Notes: generated by a model not told the origin, from the sequence alone. Positions 1 to 7,639 are shown, counted from the stretch's first letter. The stretch: 8,756 nt of DNA from an uncultured Bacteroidales bacterium (GCA_945837185.1 CAMAMZ010000084.1:1-8756); one strand, 5' to 3'. Program-made: numbers and translations.

Positions 1-59
1 GAACGAGTAATCATCGTGCGCAGCACGAAGCCAAAAAGAGAACATCTAAAGATAAATGA
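1..59 (+). CDS. Possible 3' tail of an unidentified plus-strand gene (partial)
   Basis: The frame that begins at base 3 is open from the window edge to a TGA at 57-59. It encodes an 18-residue, strongly basic tail ending AKKRTSKDK. The stop lies 27 bases before a perfect hairpin with a pyrimidine-rich 3' flank on this strand, as expected for a plus-strand gene ending here and converging on the receptor gene. No family can be named from 18 residues. The same stretch could be noncoding: a second plus frame stops at 8-10 and the third runs on as a shadow of the receptor gene. Confidence 0.3.
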   Translation, partial: TSNHRAQHEAKKRTSKDK

Positions 60-86
60 CAAAGTTCCTCCCACTCTTTTTCAACG

Positions 87-134
87 AAGCCCGAAGTCCT
101 GTAAAATCAGACTTCGGGCTTATTCTTTCCTTTT
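87..134 (+). terminator. Perfect 12-bp hairpin with pyrimidine-rich tail
   Basis: The arm AAGCCCGAAGTC (87-98) pairs perfectly with GACTTCGGGCTT (110-121) around an 11-base loop. On the plus strand it is followed by TATTCTTTCCTTTT, a U-rich tail, so it reads best as an intrinsic terminator for a plus-strand transcript entering from the left. On the minus strand the 3' flank is CGTTGAAAAAG, with no U-run, so termination of the receptor gene (stop codon at 133-135) would rest on the stem alone. It may still work in both directions because it sits between converging genes. Confidence 0.6.
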
Positions 135-3132
135 AGAAGCGGCCTCCTCCAAAGCCACCCTGCCCACCGGAGCGTCCTCCACCGAAACCACCAGAGTTTC
201 TGAAGCCACCCGCTGGGCGTCGGCCACCAGGACCTTCAAAGTCAGGTCGGTCGCCACCTCGTGCACGCTGCATTTCCTGTCGTGCGTCCTTTCCTCCAAA
301 GAGGTTCAAGCGATACACCACATGGAGCATAACATAGCTATTGATGCTGTTATACCAGGTGTCGCTGCGCTGCAGTGCATTGAGCGTACGACTAAAGTTA
401 CTTTGCTGGTGCAGCAGGTCGTAGAACTGTATCATCACAGTGAGAGGCTTTCCTTTGAGGAATCCTTGCGAAACCTGTGCGTTCCAAATCAGTTCGTTGG
501 TATTCATCGAAGCATCATTATATCCCCTTCGGCTTTGCTCTGTCAGTCCTGTGGAAAGACTCGTACCCCACGGTGCATTGATGGTAAGGCGCGTGCCATA
601 GGTAAACTGCCAGGTGTCGAGATTACTCTGGCTCTGCAACTTATTGCGTCCATGTGTGTAGCGCATCGAACCATTGAGCTCCACTTCCAACCAGTCGTTG
701 CGATACCCCACTCCTAGCAGTTCGTCGAATCCTAATGTTTGCGTGCGGTTCTTTTGCACCCCTGTTGTTTTGTCGAGAGTCAAGTAGCTCACGCTATTGT
801 CAAAGCTGGCCTTGGTCTCCACATTGGCAAACCACCTTCCCAACGTGTCGAGCGAAGTGTTGTAGAAAGCACCACCGTTGATATTCCAGTTGCCGTTGAT
901 ATTTTCCGGTCGTGTGATACGCCCACCTGTTTCCGCATCGTAGGTAACCCTGTTGCTGATGGAGTTGCGTATAGTTTGCATCGAAAGGTTAGCGCCTATG
1001 GCTTGCGTGCGTTTCTGTATGAAATTGTTGTAGTGCACATCGAAGCGGTTGGTAAACGAGGGTTTCAATCCTGGGTTACCCATAGAAATGTTCAGCGGAT
1101 TGCTATCGTCCACGATATCCAGCAACTGGGTCATGCTGGGCTGTGCCGTGGTGCCCCTATAGCGCAACCGCAACTGGTGCTGCTTATTGAAACGGTAGCG
1201 GAAATCGAGTGTAGGCGAGAAATTCGTCACAGTGCGTGTAGTGTCTACATATTTCCCTTGATAGTCCTGTACGAACTTCGAGCGTTGTGGCTGAATCATG
1301 AAGCCCGCATTGAGGCGGTATTTCTGTCGTATCAGTCTGAACGTCACGTTCAATTCGTGCGTATAGTTATCGTATTCAGAGTATTTGCTCAGGTCGCTGT
1401 CCAGATAGCTTCCCATATCGTTGGGCAGCATTGACAAGTAGCCTCCCCATCCACGGTATTCGGGGTGCACACTGTCAAAGAATCCAGCCCCCACCTTACT
1501 GAAATCGTAGGTACTCCTGTCGCTCTTGCTATGACTGTAGGTAAAACTGTAACGGAATTGCAGGAAAGCCCCTTTGAAGAGCGGCTCACTATAGGTTGCC
1601 GTAGTCTTGTAACTGTAGTTGTCGGTGGGAGTAAGGTTGTAGCGGTTTGTCTGGTAGGTGGAATCCTGTCCATCGGCAGCCTGCTTCAGCCACAGATGCG
1701 TGGCATTTGCCGAAAGACTCTCGCTATCGCTCTTACTGTAGTTTCCGTTGAAACCTATCGTTACATTGCGCCCCTTGCTGCCCAACTTACGGTTCAGCAT
1801 CAAGTTTCCGCCAAGTTTGTCGTTCTGACTGAAGGTTATGGAATTACCATTCTGCGAGTTCACCACGACATCACTTTCGCCCAACAACTCGAGCGAAGCC
1901 TCATCGAGCGGATCCTTTACCTTAAGGTAAGGGTCTTCGTTGAACGATGCTGAGACCGAAGCCCCCAGCCCATCGTTTTTGGTCCACGATGCATTGGGAC
2001 GGAAGGTCAGCGTTGTCATCGAGTCTATCTTCCACTCCATTCGCCCCTGTACAGTAAAGGCATCGCTGCGGGTGTAGTTCTGTCTCCTGCTATTTGAGAA
2101 CGATCCCACTGTGCTCACGAAATTCTCGGCCGAGCTGATAGACAGAGCATCGCCATCGCTGTGCTGCCATTTACCACTGAAGTCCACCTTCAGTTTGTCC
2201 TTTATCTCATAGTTGTAGTTAAATCCCAACATCTTGGCTGCGTTCAATCCCTGCGAGCGCCCAAACATGCCAGCCCTGCCGCCTCCACCAGGAAAACCTG
2301 CATCGTTCACATTATTGGCATTGGCAAAGAGCATGAAACGGTTACGGTCGTTGAACATGGCCCCCATGAGTTTCTCCGCATAGCGGTTCTTGGTTCCCAA
2401 AGCAAGGTCGATATTGGAGAACATTCCTTTATTCATACCCCGCTTCAGTCCGAAGTCGAGCACAGTCGTCTCCTCTCCGTCATCGATACCCGTGATACGC
2501 GCCAAATCGCTCTTCTCCTCATAAGCTTTCACTTTTTCTACGATGGAGGTGGGCAGGTTTTTCATGGCCACCTTCGTGTCGCCAGTCATAAACTCCTTTC
2601 CATCCACCAAAATCTTCTTCACCTGCTTACCATTGTGCATAATCTTACCGTCCTCGTCAACCGTCACGCCTGGTAACCGTTTCACCAATTCCTCAATGGT
2701 AGAACCCTCAGGCGTTCTGTAGGCCGCACTATTATATATAAAGGTGTCCTCCTTCACCGTCACGCGCACAGCCTGCGCCACCACCTTGGCACCTTTCAGC
2801 ATCACCACATCGGTTTTCATCTGCAGTTTGCCCATTTCCAAGTTGTGCATATCTTCCATCTTCACGCGCTTCACTATCGTCTGGTAGCCCACGCTCGATA
2901 TGCGCAGTAAATACTGCTTGTCTTTCGGTGCTTTCACCACAAACACGCCTTGCGCATTGCTCACTGCGCCAGCCACATAGGAGCTGTCGGTATTAAGCAG
3001 TTGTACCGAAGCCTGTATGACGGGCTCCTTGCTGTCGGCATCAATCAACATACCCATTATTTTCCTGTCCTGGGCCACAGCAGGAAGCGCCAGAAGCATC
3101 GCCAAAGCGAGAAGAAGGTTTTTCAAATACAT
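133..3132 (-). CDS. Outer-membrane beta-barrel protein, TonB-dependent-receptor-like, with regulatory domain and Gly-rich tail
   Basis: The protein has 999 residues. Residues 1-21 form a Sec signal peptide (hydrophobic LLLALAMLLALPAVA, cleavage probably near A20-Q21). About 24-110 resemble the carboxypeptidase-regulatory-like beta-sandwich found at the start of many Bacteroidota receptors. About 120-235 resemble a TonB plug, including IEELVKRLPGV (146-156) and VDGKEFMTGD (176-185). The remainder is rich in alternating aromatic strands typical of a barrel (OMP_b-brl_3 type), ending with HVVYRLNLF near 937-945. A Gly/Arg-rich tail then fills 946-999 and ends in Phe; a second Gly-rich insert lies at 279-290. 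No SusD-like partner is adjacent, so SusC-type glycan import is not supported. The substrate is unknown; peptide, metal or cofactor uptake, or a structural role, are all possible. The ATG at 3132 directly precedes the signal peptide. Confidence 0.9.
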   Translation of the reverse strand: MYLKNLLLALAMLLALPAVAQDRKIMGMLIDADSKEPVIQASVQLLNTDSSYVAGAVSNAQGVFVVKAPKDKQYLLRISSVGYQTIVKRVKMEDMHNLEMGKLQMKTDVVMLKGAKVVAQAVRVTVKEDTFIYNSAAYRTPEGSTIEELVKRLPGVTVDEDGKIMHNGKQVKKILVDGKEFMTGDTKVAMKNLPTSIVEKVKAYEEKSDLARITGIDDGEETTVLDFGLKRGMNKGMFSNIDLALGTKNRYAEKLMGAMFNDRNRFMLFANANNVNDAGFPGGGGRAGMFGRSQGLNAAKMLGFNYNYEIKDKLKVDFSGKWQHSDGDALSISSAENFVSTVGSFSNSRRQNYTRSDAFTVQGRMEWKIDSMTTLTFRPNASWTKNDGLGASVSASFNEDPYLKVKDPLDEASLELLGESDVVVNSQNGNSITFSQNDKLGGNLMLNRKLGSKGRNVTIGFNGNYSKSDSESLSANATHLWLKQAADGQDSTYQTNRYNLTPTDNYSYKTTATYSEPLFKGAFLQFRYSFTYSHSKSDRSTYDFSKVGAGFFDSVHPEYRGWGGYLSMLPNDMGSYLDSDLSKYSEYDNYTHELNVTFRLIRQKYRLNAGFMIQPQRSKFVQDYQGKYVDTTRTVTNFSPTLDFRYRFNKQHQLRLRYRGTTAQPSMTQLLDIVDDSNPLNISMGNPGLKPSFTNRFDVHYNNFIQKRTQAIGANLSMQTIRNSISNRVTYDAETGGRITRPENINGNWNINGGAFYNTSLDTLGRWFANVETKASFDNSVSYLTLDKTTGVQKNRTQTLGFDELLGVGYRNDWLEVELNGSMRYTHGRNKLQSQSNLDTWQFTYGTRLTINAPWGTSLSTGLTEQSRRGYNDASMNTNELIWNAQVSQGFLKGKPLTVMIQFYDLLHQQSNFSRTLNALQRSDTWYNSINSYVMLHVVYRLNLFGGKDARQEMQRARGGDRPDFEGPGGRRPAGGFRNSGGFGGGRSGGQGGFGGGRF

Positions 3133-3190
3133 AGAAGTGTTCTTTTAATTATTTTTCAACATTTGTTATGACGCAGCGACATGCGGAAGG

Positions 3191-3221
3191 TTTAACTGGC
3201 GCCAACATTTTTTTATTTTTG
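3191..3221 (+). promoter_or_regulatory. Possible Bacteroidota-type promoter in the spacer
   Basis: TTTA at 3191-3194 is followed, after 19 bases, by TATTTTTG at 3214-3221. The second element fits TAnnTTTG exactly; the first matches three of four bases of the TTTG element at about -33. A transcript would start near 3228 and run toward aroB, giving a leader of about 250 to 275 bases or a short RNA ending near the T-run at 3363. The T-rich context makes a chance match plausible. Confidence 0.25.
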
Positions 3222-3419
3222 CGCCCTACCCTGCTCCCCACGAATAGCTTAGGCAATCCATGCTCCACGGCACAAGGACATGGCCCTACTCTCCCTCACC
3301 ACATAATAACCATCCACTCGGTTGCACAAGAACAGGGGGATGTGCGCAAAAGAGACGGTTCTTTTTTTAAAAACTCTTAATTCTCTATGTTTCCCCCACC
3401 AAGTTGCCCAACTTTTTGC

Positions 3420-3427
3420 TACTTTTG
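3420..3427 (+). promoter_or_regulatory. Possible -7 element for aroB
   Basis: TACTTTTG fits the Bacteroidota -7 consensus TAnnTTTG. No good -33 element lies at the expected distance; a TTG at 3404-3406 is only 13 bases away. A start site near 3434 would leave almost no leader before the GTG at 3440, so it argues for translation from one of the downstream ATGs (3476 or 3503). Confidence 0.35.
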
Positions 3428-3502
3428 TTCTAACGAGGCGTGCAGCAGCCCTTTAGGCTCCGATCCCCTCCATACATGATTGAAGAAAACTTTGAGAGAA
3501 TT

Positions 3503-4549
3503 ATGGAACAGAGAATTATCCTCACCCAGCAGTTGAGTCACGACATGGCCCTTGCCATTTCCGAATGCGAGCACGATCACATTTTTATCCTCACCGATAC
3601 CTGTACCCACGAGGCATGTCTGCCTGTCATCACCCCCTTCCTGTGCCTCAAGCACGCTGTACCCATCACCATCCCAGCCACAGACAGCCATAAGGACCTC
3701 AGTTCACTCACACACGTGTGGGAGTGCCTGCAACAGGGCAAGGCCACCCGCCATTCCCTCCTCATCAATTTGGGTGGCGGCATGGTTACCGACCTTGGAG
3801 GCTTTGCTGCTTCTACCTTTAAGCGGGGCATCAACTTCATCAATATTCCCACTACATTGTTGGCCATGGTCGATGCTTCTGTGGGAGGCAAGACGGGCAT
3901 TAACTTCGGTGGCCTGAAGAACGAGATAGGTGTATTCAACGAGGCACGTTTCGTACTGCTGTATACTCAATTCTTGCAAACGCTCGACAGCTACAACCTG
4001 CGCTCGGGCTATGCCGAGATGCTCAAACACGGACTGCTTGCCAACGAGGCTTCGTGGAGCGAACTCCTGCACTTCGACCTCGCAAAGCCCGACTTCGCAC
4101 AACTCGGTCAACTCCTGGCCGCCTCTATACAGGTGAAGGAACACGTTGTGGCCGTCGACCCTTTAGAGCATGGCTTGCGCAAGGCTCTCAACCTCGGGCA
4201 CACTTTCGGCCATGCCATAGAAAGTCTGGCGCTCACACGTCAGCCCCTGCTGCATGGCTTTGCCGTAGCCTATGGCCTCATTGCCGAACTCTATCTGAGT
4301 AGCCGTAAGGCGGGATTCAGCACGACAAAGCTTCATCAAACGGTATCCTATATCAAGGAATTCTACGGTACTCCAGCCATCGACTGCAACGACTATCCCG
4401 AACTTCTCCGCCTTATGCACCACGACAAGAAGTCTACCACCGATGCCATCAATGTTACCCTTCTGAACGATATAGGGGATGTGCGAATAGACTGCCAGCT
4501 CACCGATGAAGAGGCCCAGGAAGCCCTTGATTTCCTGCGTGAGTGCTGA
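3503..4549 (+). CDS. aroB: 3-dehydroquinate synthase
   Basis: This cytoplasmic enzyme converts DAHP to 3-dehydroquinate, the second step of the shikimate pathway to aromatic amino acids, using NAD and a divalent metal such as zinc. From the chosen ATG it has 348 residues, normal for the family. The nucleotide-binding region includes LGGGMVTDLGGF (90-101) and IPTTLLAMVDASVGGKTGIN (115-134). Metal ligands expected from the family are all present: E172 in the RSGYAEMLKHG motif, H233 in LGHTFGH and H251 in LLHGFAVAYG. The frame stays open upstream to a GTG at 3440 and an ATG at 3476 (357 residues). I chose 3503 because MEQRII aligns with the usual family N-terminus, but 3476 is a real alternative. 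The next gene follows after 67 bases. No other shikimate gene is in view. Confidence 0.96.
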   Translation: MEQRIILTQQLSHDMALAISECEHDHIFILTDTCTHEACLPVITPFLCLKHAVPITIPATDSHKDLSSLTHVWECLQQGKATRHSLLINLGGGMVTDLGGFAASTFKRGINFINIPTTLLAMVDASVGGKTGINFGGLKNEIGVFNEARFVLLYTQFLQTLDSYNLRSGYAEMLKHGLLANEASWSELLHFDLAKPDFAQLGQLLAASIQVKEHVVAVDPLEHGLRKALNLGHTFGHAIESLALTRQPLLHGFAVAYGLIAELYLSSRKAGFSTTKLHQTVSYIKEFYGTPAIDCNDYPELLRLMHHDKKSTTDAINVTLLNDIGDVRIDCQLTDEEAQEALDFLREC

Positions 4550-4569
4550 TATAGCCGCAGGCACAGACT

Positions 4570-4591
4570 AAAAACAAGGAACTCTGTTTTT
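4570..4591 (+). terminator. Weak A/T hairpin after aroB
   Basis: AAAAACA (4570-4576) pairs with TGTTTTT (4585-4591) around an 8-base loop, 20 bases after the aroB stop. The 3' arm doubles as a short U-run. The stem is almost entirely A-T, so it may only partly terminate transcription or be a chance structure. Read-through would put the next small gene in the aroB transcript. Confidence 0.3.
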
Positions 4592-4616
4592 ATGGTATAA
4601 CAACAAGCACACGATT

Positions 4617-4904
4617 ATGGCATCACGCAATCACGACAAATGGGACGCCAACTACCACCAGCTCAAGGACTATATATCCCTCCACCATCAACTTCCCGAC
4701 AAGAAGAAACAGGAAGACAGAGGCTTGCTCAACTGGTGGAAATACAACAAAAGACTGGCTAAACAGGGCAAACTCGACACAACACGCATGCTCCTGCTTC
4801 AGCAACTCAGCGACATGCGCGAGGTATCTATGGTGCGCATAATGCCCGACACACCTCGTCCTGAAACTTCCGCGCAAAGCGAGCCCGCTGCACCCCTTGA
4901 TTAA
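4617..4904 (+). CDS. Small stand-alone helicase-associated (HA) domain protein
   Basis: The protein has 95 residues. Residues 8-66 follow the pattern of the helicase-associated domain (PF03457 type): a Trp near the start (W9), a Y..L.DY motif followed by H and LP, then LLNWWKYNKRLAKQGKL and a leucine-rich last helix. In larger proteins this domain is repeated downstream of a superfamily-2 helicase core and is thought to contact nucleic acid. Here there is no helicase motif, only one domain copy plus a Pro/Ser/Ala-rich tail (about 79-95). The many Lys, Arg and His residues agree with nucleic-acid binding, which is inference. The final 77 bases overlap the 3' end of the convergent carboxypeptidase gene, so the tail is encoded opposite that protein's C-terminus. 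The gene may be cotranscribed with aroB. No clear promoter or ribosome-binding site was seen. Confidence 0.75.
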   Translation: MASRNHDKWDANYHQLKDYISLHHQLPDKKKQEDRGLLNWWKYNKRLAKQGKLDTTRMLLLQQLSDMREVSMVRIMPDTPRPETSAQSEPAAPLD

Positions 4905-6018
4905 TGATGGCAAAACAAAGTCGGTGGCCGTTGGCCGCTGTGCAGTAGCCCGCCAAGGTATACACACCCATTACGCTTCCCGTCTTTGCCTGTACATTAC
5001 CTTTGGTGAAGGCTCCTCCCATACGGTTTTTCAGCGTACCATCTTCACCCGCTATGGGCAACGAGGGCAGCAAGTGCAAATACACATTCTTATTCTGATA
5101 GGCATAGCGCAACAACGCTATCTCCAATTCAGCTGTCACATAGTTATAGAGCGAGAGCCCCGACCCATCAGCTATGCGATAGTGTGTTGGTATTATACCC
5201 ACCCGCTCCAGCAACTTAGCCATCAATCGGCGTGCATCGGCTGCCGTGGCAGGTCTGTTGCCTGTAGCCGCTGCCAACTGATAGAACATCGCCTCGGCAT
5301 AGAGGTTGTCGCTTTCTTTCATCATACGCATCAGAATCTGGTCGATAGTATGGAAACGGCTACAGATGCAATAGGCCGAATCAGGCTTCACACCCTCTAC
5401 AATATCTGCCTCCACTACAATACCAGCCTCACGGAGCACTGTTTGCAAGCGTTCCATAAAACGGTCTTTTCCCCCATAGAGCAGCGGGGTGAGCACAGGA
5501 TTCTCATCATCCCAGCACCACCCTTCACCCCATGGCGCTGCCTCCTTCATACTCTTATCGGCACAAATTTTGCCCCGCAGCGTGTCAACTCCCATTCGGT
5601 GCAGGCTCTCCACGAAAGCTGCCATATCGTCACTGTTGAAACGCGGATCCATGCCCCCCACACAATACACAGTGCCTTGCAGCGTGCGTTGGACTATGCG
5701 CCCCGTATAGCACAAGTCGGTGCACAGGCGGTAGCCTCCTCCCAACTTATCGATTGCCGCAATGGCCGTGAGGAGTTTCATGGTCGATGCGGGGCGCATG
5801 AGTTGCTGTTCGTTATGTGCATAAAGCACAGAGTCGGCCGTCAGATCATACACCGCCAATGCCACCTGTGAAGTGCGGAACATATCATTACGCAGCAAAC
5901 TGTCCATACGTGCTGCCACACTCTCAGGCATTGGTTGCGCCCACAACCGCATCCCTGTTAGCAGCACCAATGCCAGTAGCACCGTTCTAACCACTACACT
6001 ACCGTTTGTCATAGGCAT
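4828..6018 (-). CDS. dacB: D-alanyl-D-alanine carboxypeptidase/endopeptidase, PBP4 (S13) family
   Basis: This exported peptidoglycan enzyme would remove the terminal D-Ala or cut peptide cross-links in the periplasm. The protein has 396 residues. The hydrophobic segment at about 8-28 (ending RLWAQ) is a signal peptide. The three penicillin-binding motifs are present: SxxK as S78-T-M-K81 in RPASTMKLL, SxN as S236-D-N238 in KESDNLYAEA, and K345-T-G347 in QAKTGSVMG. An ADGSGLSLYN segment near 283-292 is also typical of this family. It is shorter than E. coli PBP4 (477 residues), mainly because only 158 residues separate SxxK from SxN, so the insert domains are reduced. The start at 6018 overlaps the end of nadB by 20 bases; a second ATG at 6012 would cut this to 14. 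Translational coupling to nadB is likely. The 3' end overlaps the small HA-domain gene by 77 bases. Confidence 0.92.
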   Translation of the reverse strand: MPMTNGSVVVRTVLLALVLLTGMRLWAQPMPESVAARMDSLLRNDMFRTSQVALAVYDLTADSVLYAHNEQQLMRPASTMKLLTAIAAIDKLGGGYRLCTDLCYTGRIVQRTLQGTVYCVGGMDPRFNSDDMAAFVESLHRMGVDTLRGKICADKSMKEAAPWGEGWCWDDENPVLTPLLYGGKDRFMERLQTVLREAGIVVEADIVEGVKPDSAYCICSRFHTIDQILMRMMKESDNLYAEAMFYQLAAATGNRPATAADARRLMAKLLERVGIIPTHYRIADGSGLSLYNYVTAELEIALLRYAYQNKNVYLHLLPSLPIAGEDGTLKNRMGGAFTKGNVQAKTGSVMGVYTLAGYCTAANGHRLCFAIINQGVQRARFARKFQDEVCRALCAP

Positions 6019-7588
6019 GCTGCGGATAGTCGATGGTGTAATGCAAGCCGCGACTTTCCTTACGTTCTATGGCCATGCGTGTTATCAGGTAACCCGTGTT
6101 AATCATGTTGCGAAGCTCGCAGAGCTCACGGCTCACCTTCACACGTTTGAAGAGTTTCTCCGTTTCTTCATACAACAGGTCGAGACGGTCCCAGGCCCGT
6201 TTCAGGCGTAGGTCGCTACGCACAATGCCCACATAGTTGCTCATAATCTCACCCACTTCCTTCACGCTCTGGGTGATGAGCACCTTCTCCTCATTGGTGA
6301 GCGTGCCCTCATCGTTCCACTCCGGCACATCATCGTTAAAGTCATAGTCGTCCACATGCTCCACACTATGGCGTGCTGCTGTTTCAGCATATACCACCGC
6401 CTCTATGAGCGAGTTGCTGGCCAATCGGTTGCCTCCATGGAGACCGGTGCACGAACACTCTCCCAAAGCATACAGGCGCTCTATGCTCGACAAACCATTC
6501 AAGTCAACCTTCACACCGCCACACATATAGTGGGCTGCAGGGCGCACGGGAATATAGTCGCGCGTAATATCGATACCTATCGAGAGGCACTTGGCATAAA
6601 TGTTCGGAAAATGCCGACGCGTTTCCTCAGCATCCTTGTGCGTCACGTCGAGACACACATGGTCGAGCCCATGAATCTTCATCTCCTTGTCGATGGCACG
6701 TGCCACAATATCACGTGGTGCCAGTGACAGGCGTTCGTCATATTTCTCCATGAAACTCTCACCATTGGGCAGACGCAAGATGCCGCCATACCCTCGCATA
6801 GCCTCTGTAATGAGGTAGGCCGGATGCGTTTCGCCAGGATGATAGAGTGCCGTAGGGTGGAACTGCACAAACTCCATGCCTTCCACTGTGCCTTTAGCCC
6901 TATACACCATTGCTTCTCCATCGCCCGTAGCTATCACGGGGTTCGTTGTCGTCTGGTATACAGCGCCACAGCCACCCGTACACATTACCGTTACCTTACT
7001 CAGATACGTATCCACTTTTTGTGTGTGAGGATTCAGCACATAAGCCCCATAACAGTTAATATAAGGCGTACGCCGCGTAACCCTTGCTCCCAAGTGGTGC
7101 TGTGTAATGATTTCTACTGCAAAATGCTGTTCCTTCACTTCTATGCCGTCGCAGGCACGCACCGCTGCCATCAAACCGCGCTGAATCTCTGCACCTGTAT
7201 CATCAGCATGATGCAGGATGCGAAATTCAGAGTGTCCTCCCTCCCTGTGCAAGTCAAACTGTCCAGAGGCATCTCTGTCAAAGTTCACTCCCCACTCCAC
7301 TAATTCACGAATCTGTTCGGGCGCCATTCTTACCACCTGCTCCACAGCCTTTCGGTCGCTGATATAATCGCCCGCCACCATCGTGTCGTCTATATGCTTT
7401 TCGAAATTATCCTTGCACAAGTCGGTCACGGCAGCCACGCCACCCTGTGCGAAAGTAGTGTTCGCTTCATCGAGCGTTGTCTTACATATGATACAAACCT
7501 TGCCCTTGTGCGCTCTTGCCACTTTCAGCGCATAGCTCATGCCGGCCACACCTGAACCGATGATGAGGAAATCGTACTTATAAACCAT
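5999..7588 (-). CDS. nadB: L-aspartate oxidase
   Basis: This flavoenzyme oxidises L-aspartate to iminoaspartate, which quinolinate synthase (NadA) condenses to quinolinate for de novo NAD synthesis. The protein has 529 residues, normal length. The FAD-binding GxGxxG is G11-S-G13-V-A-G16. Residues corresponding to the known E. coli active site are all present: E121 (GGHSEF), H244 (QFHPTAL), R292 (APRDIVARA), H353 (PAAHYMCGG) and R388 (HGGNRLASNSL). The HYMCGG and ECSCTGLHGGNRLASNSL segments are hallmarks of the fumarate reductase/NadB flavoprotein family; the closing SRGLHYTIDYP favours NadB over a fumarate reductase subunit. No nadA or nadC lies in the window. Upstream are a well-matched promoter and a plausible ribosome-binding site. 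The 3' end overlaps the carboxypeptidase gene, implying one transcript. Confidence 0.97.
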   Translation of the reverse strand: MVYKYDFLIIGSGVAGMSYALKVARAHKGKVCIICKTTLDEANTTFAQGGVAAVTDLCKDNFEKHIDDTMVAGDYISDRKAVEQVVRMAPEQIRELVEWGVNFDRDASGQFDLHREGGHSEFRILHHADDTGAEIQRGLMAAVRACDGIEVKEQHFAVEIITQHHLGARVTRRTPYINCYGAYVLNPHTQKVDTYLSKVTVMCTGGCGAVYQTTTNPVIATGDGEAMVYRAKGTVEGMEFVQFHPTALYHPGETHPAYLITEAMRGYGGILRLPNGESFMEKYDERLSLAPRDIVARAIDKEMKIHGLDHVCLDVTHKDAEETRRHFPNIYAKCLSIGIDITRDYIPVRPAAHYMCGGVKVDLNGLSSIERLYALGECSCTGLHGGNRLASNSLIEAVVYAETAARHSVEHVDDYDFNDDVPEWNDEGTLTNEEKVLITQSVKEVGEIMSNYVGIVRSDLRLKRAWDRLDLLYEETEKLFKRVKVSRELCELRNMINTGYLITRMAIERKESRGLHYTIDYPQHAYDKR

Positions 7589-7594
7589 ATAAAA

Positions 7595-7606
7595 CCTTAT
7601 CCTTTC
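7595..7606 (-). promoter_or_regulatory. Ribosome-binding-site-like purine stretch before nadB
   Basis: Read on the minus strand, GAAAGGATAAGG lies six bases before the ATG at 7588. It gives two AGG cores at distances compatible with ribosome binding. This is one of the few starts in the window with a visible purine-rich site and it supports the chosen start. Confidence 0.45.
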
Positions 7607-7639
7607 TGCTATAATGCGAATCTTGCCGCATTGTCACTG

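Larger units (their letters stand above)
3133..3475. other. Divergent intergenic spacer between receptor gene and aroB
   Basis: No convincing gene is seen here. A 70-codon open frame at 3168-3380 (+) has unremarkable composition and no recognisable motif. The plus strand carries two TAnnTTTG-type elements (3214-3221 and 3420-3427), a GGCGCC palindrome near 3199-3204, and a seven-T run at 3363-3369 followed by five A. I could not find a CAAAnnTA element (the minus-strand promoter signature) with proper spacing for the receptor gene. The spacer is long for this gene-dense window and could hold a leader or small RNA. Confidence 0.5.

Noticed and set aside
133..220. Tandem repeat array or CRISPR-like structure in the GC-rich stretch
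   Set aside because: The repetitive look comes from Gly codons of the receptor tail; there are no regular spacers or conserved repeats.
16..717. Plus-strand open frame (233 codons) antisense to the receptor 3' end
   Set aside because: It mirrors the Gly-rich tail and barrel codons of the receptor and has no domain or signal of its own.
133..3132. SusC-type glycan importer
   Set aside because: A regulatory domain, plug and barrel are present, but there is no adjacent SusD-like gene and the barrel looks more like the OMP_b-brl_3 family.
3168..3380. 70-codon plus-strand open frame in the aroB spacer
   Set aside because: No recognisable motif, start signal or family; ends in the T/A run. Treated as noncoding.
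3440..3502. GTG at 3440 as the aroB start
   Set aside because: It would add residues not typical of the family and lies only about 13 bases past a likely -7 element, leaving almost no leader.
3704..4144. Minus-strand open frame inside aroB
   Set aside because: aroB has intact NAD and metal motifs here; the antisense frame shows no motif.
4897..5871. Long plus-strand open frame (324 codons) antisense to the carboxypeptidase gene
   Set aside because: It lies entirely opposite a gene with all three penicillin-binding motifs, has unlikely composition (many His, Cys, Arg) and no recognisable domain. It is a shadow frame.
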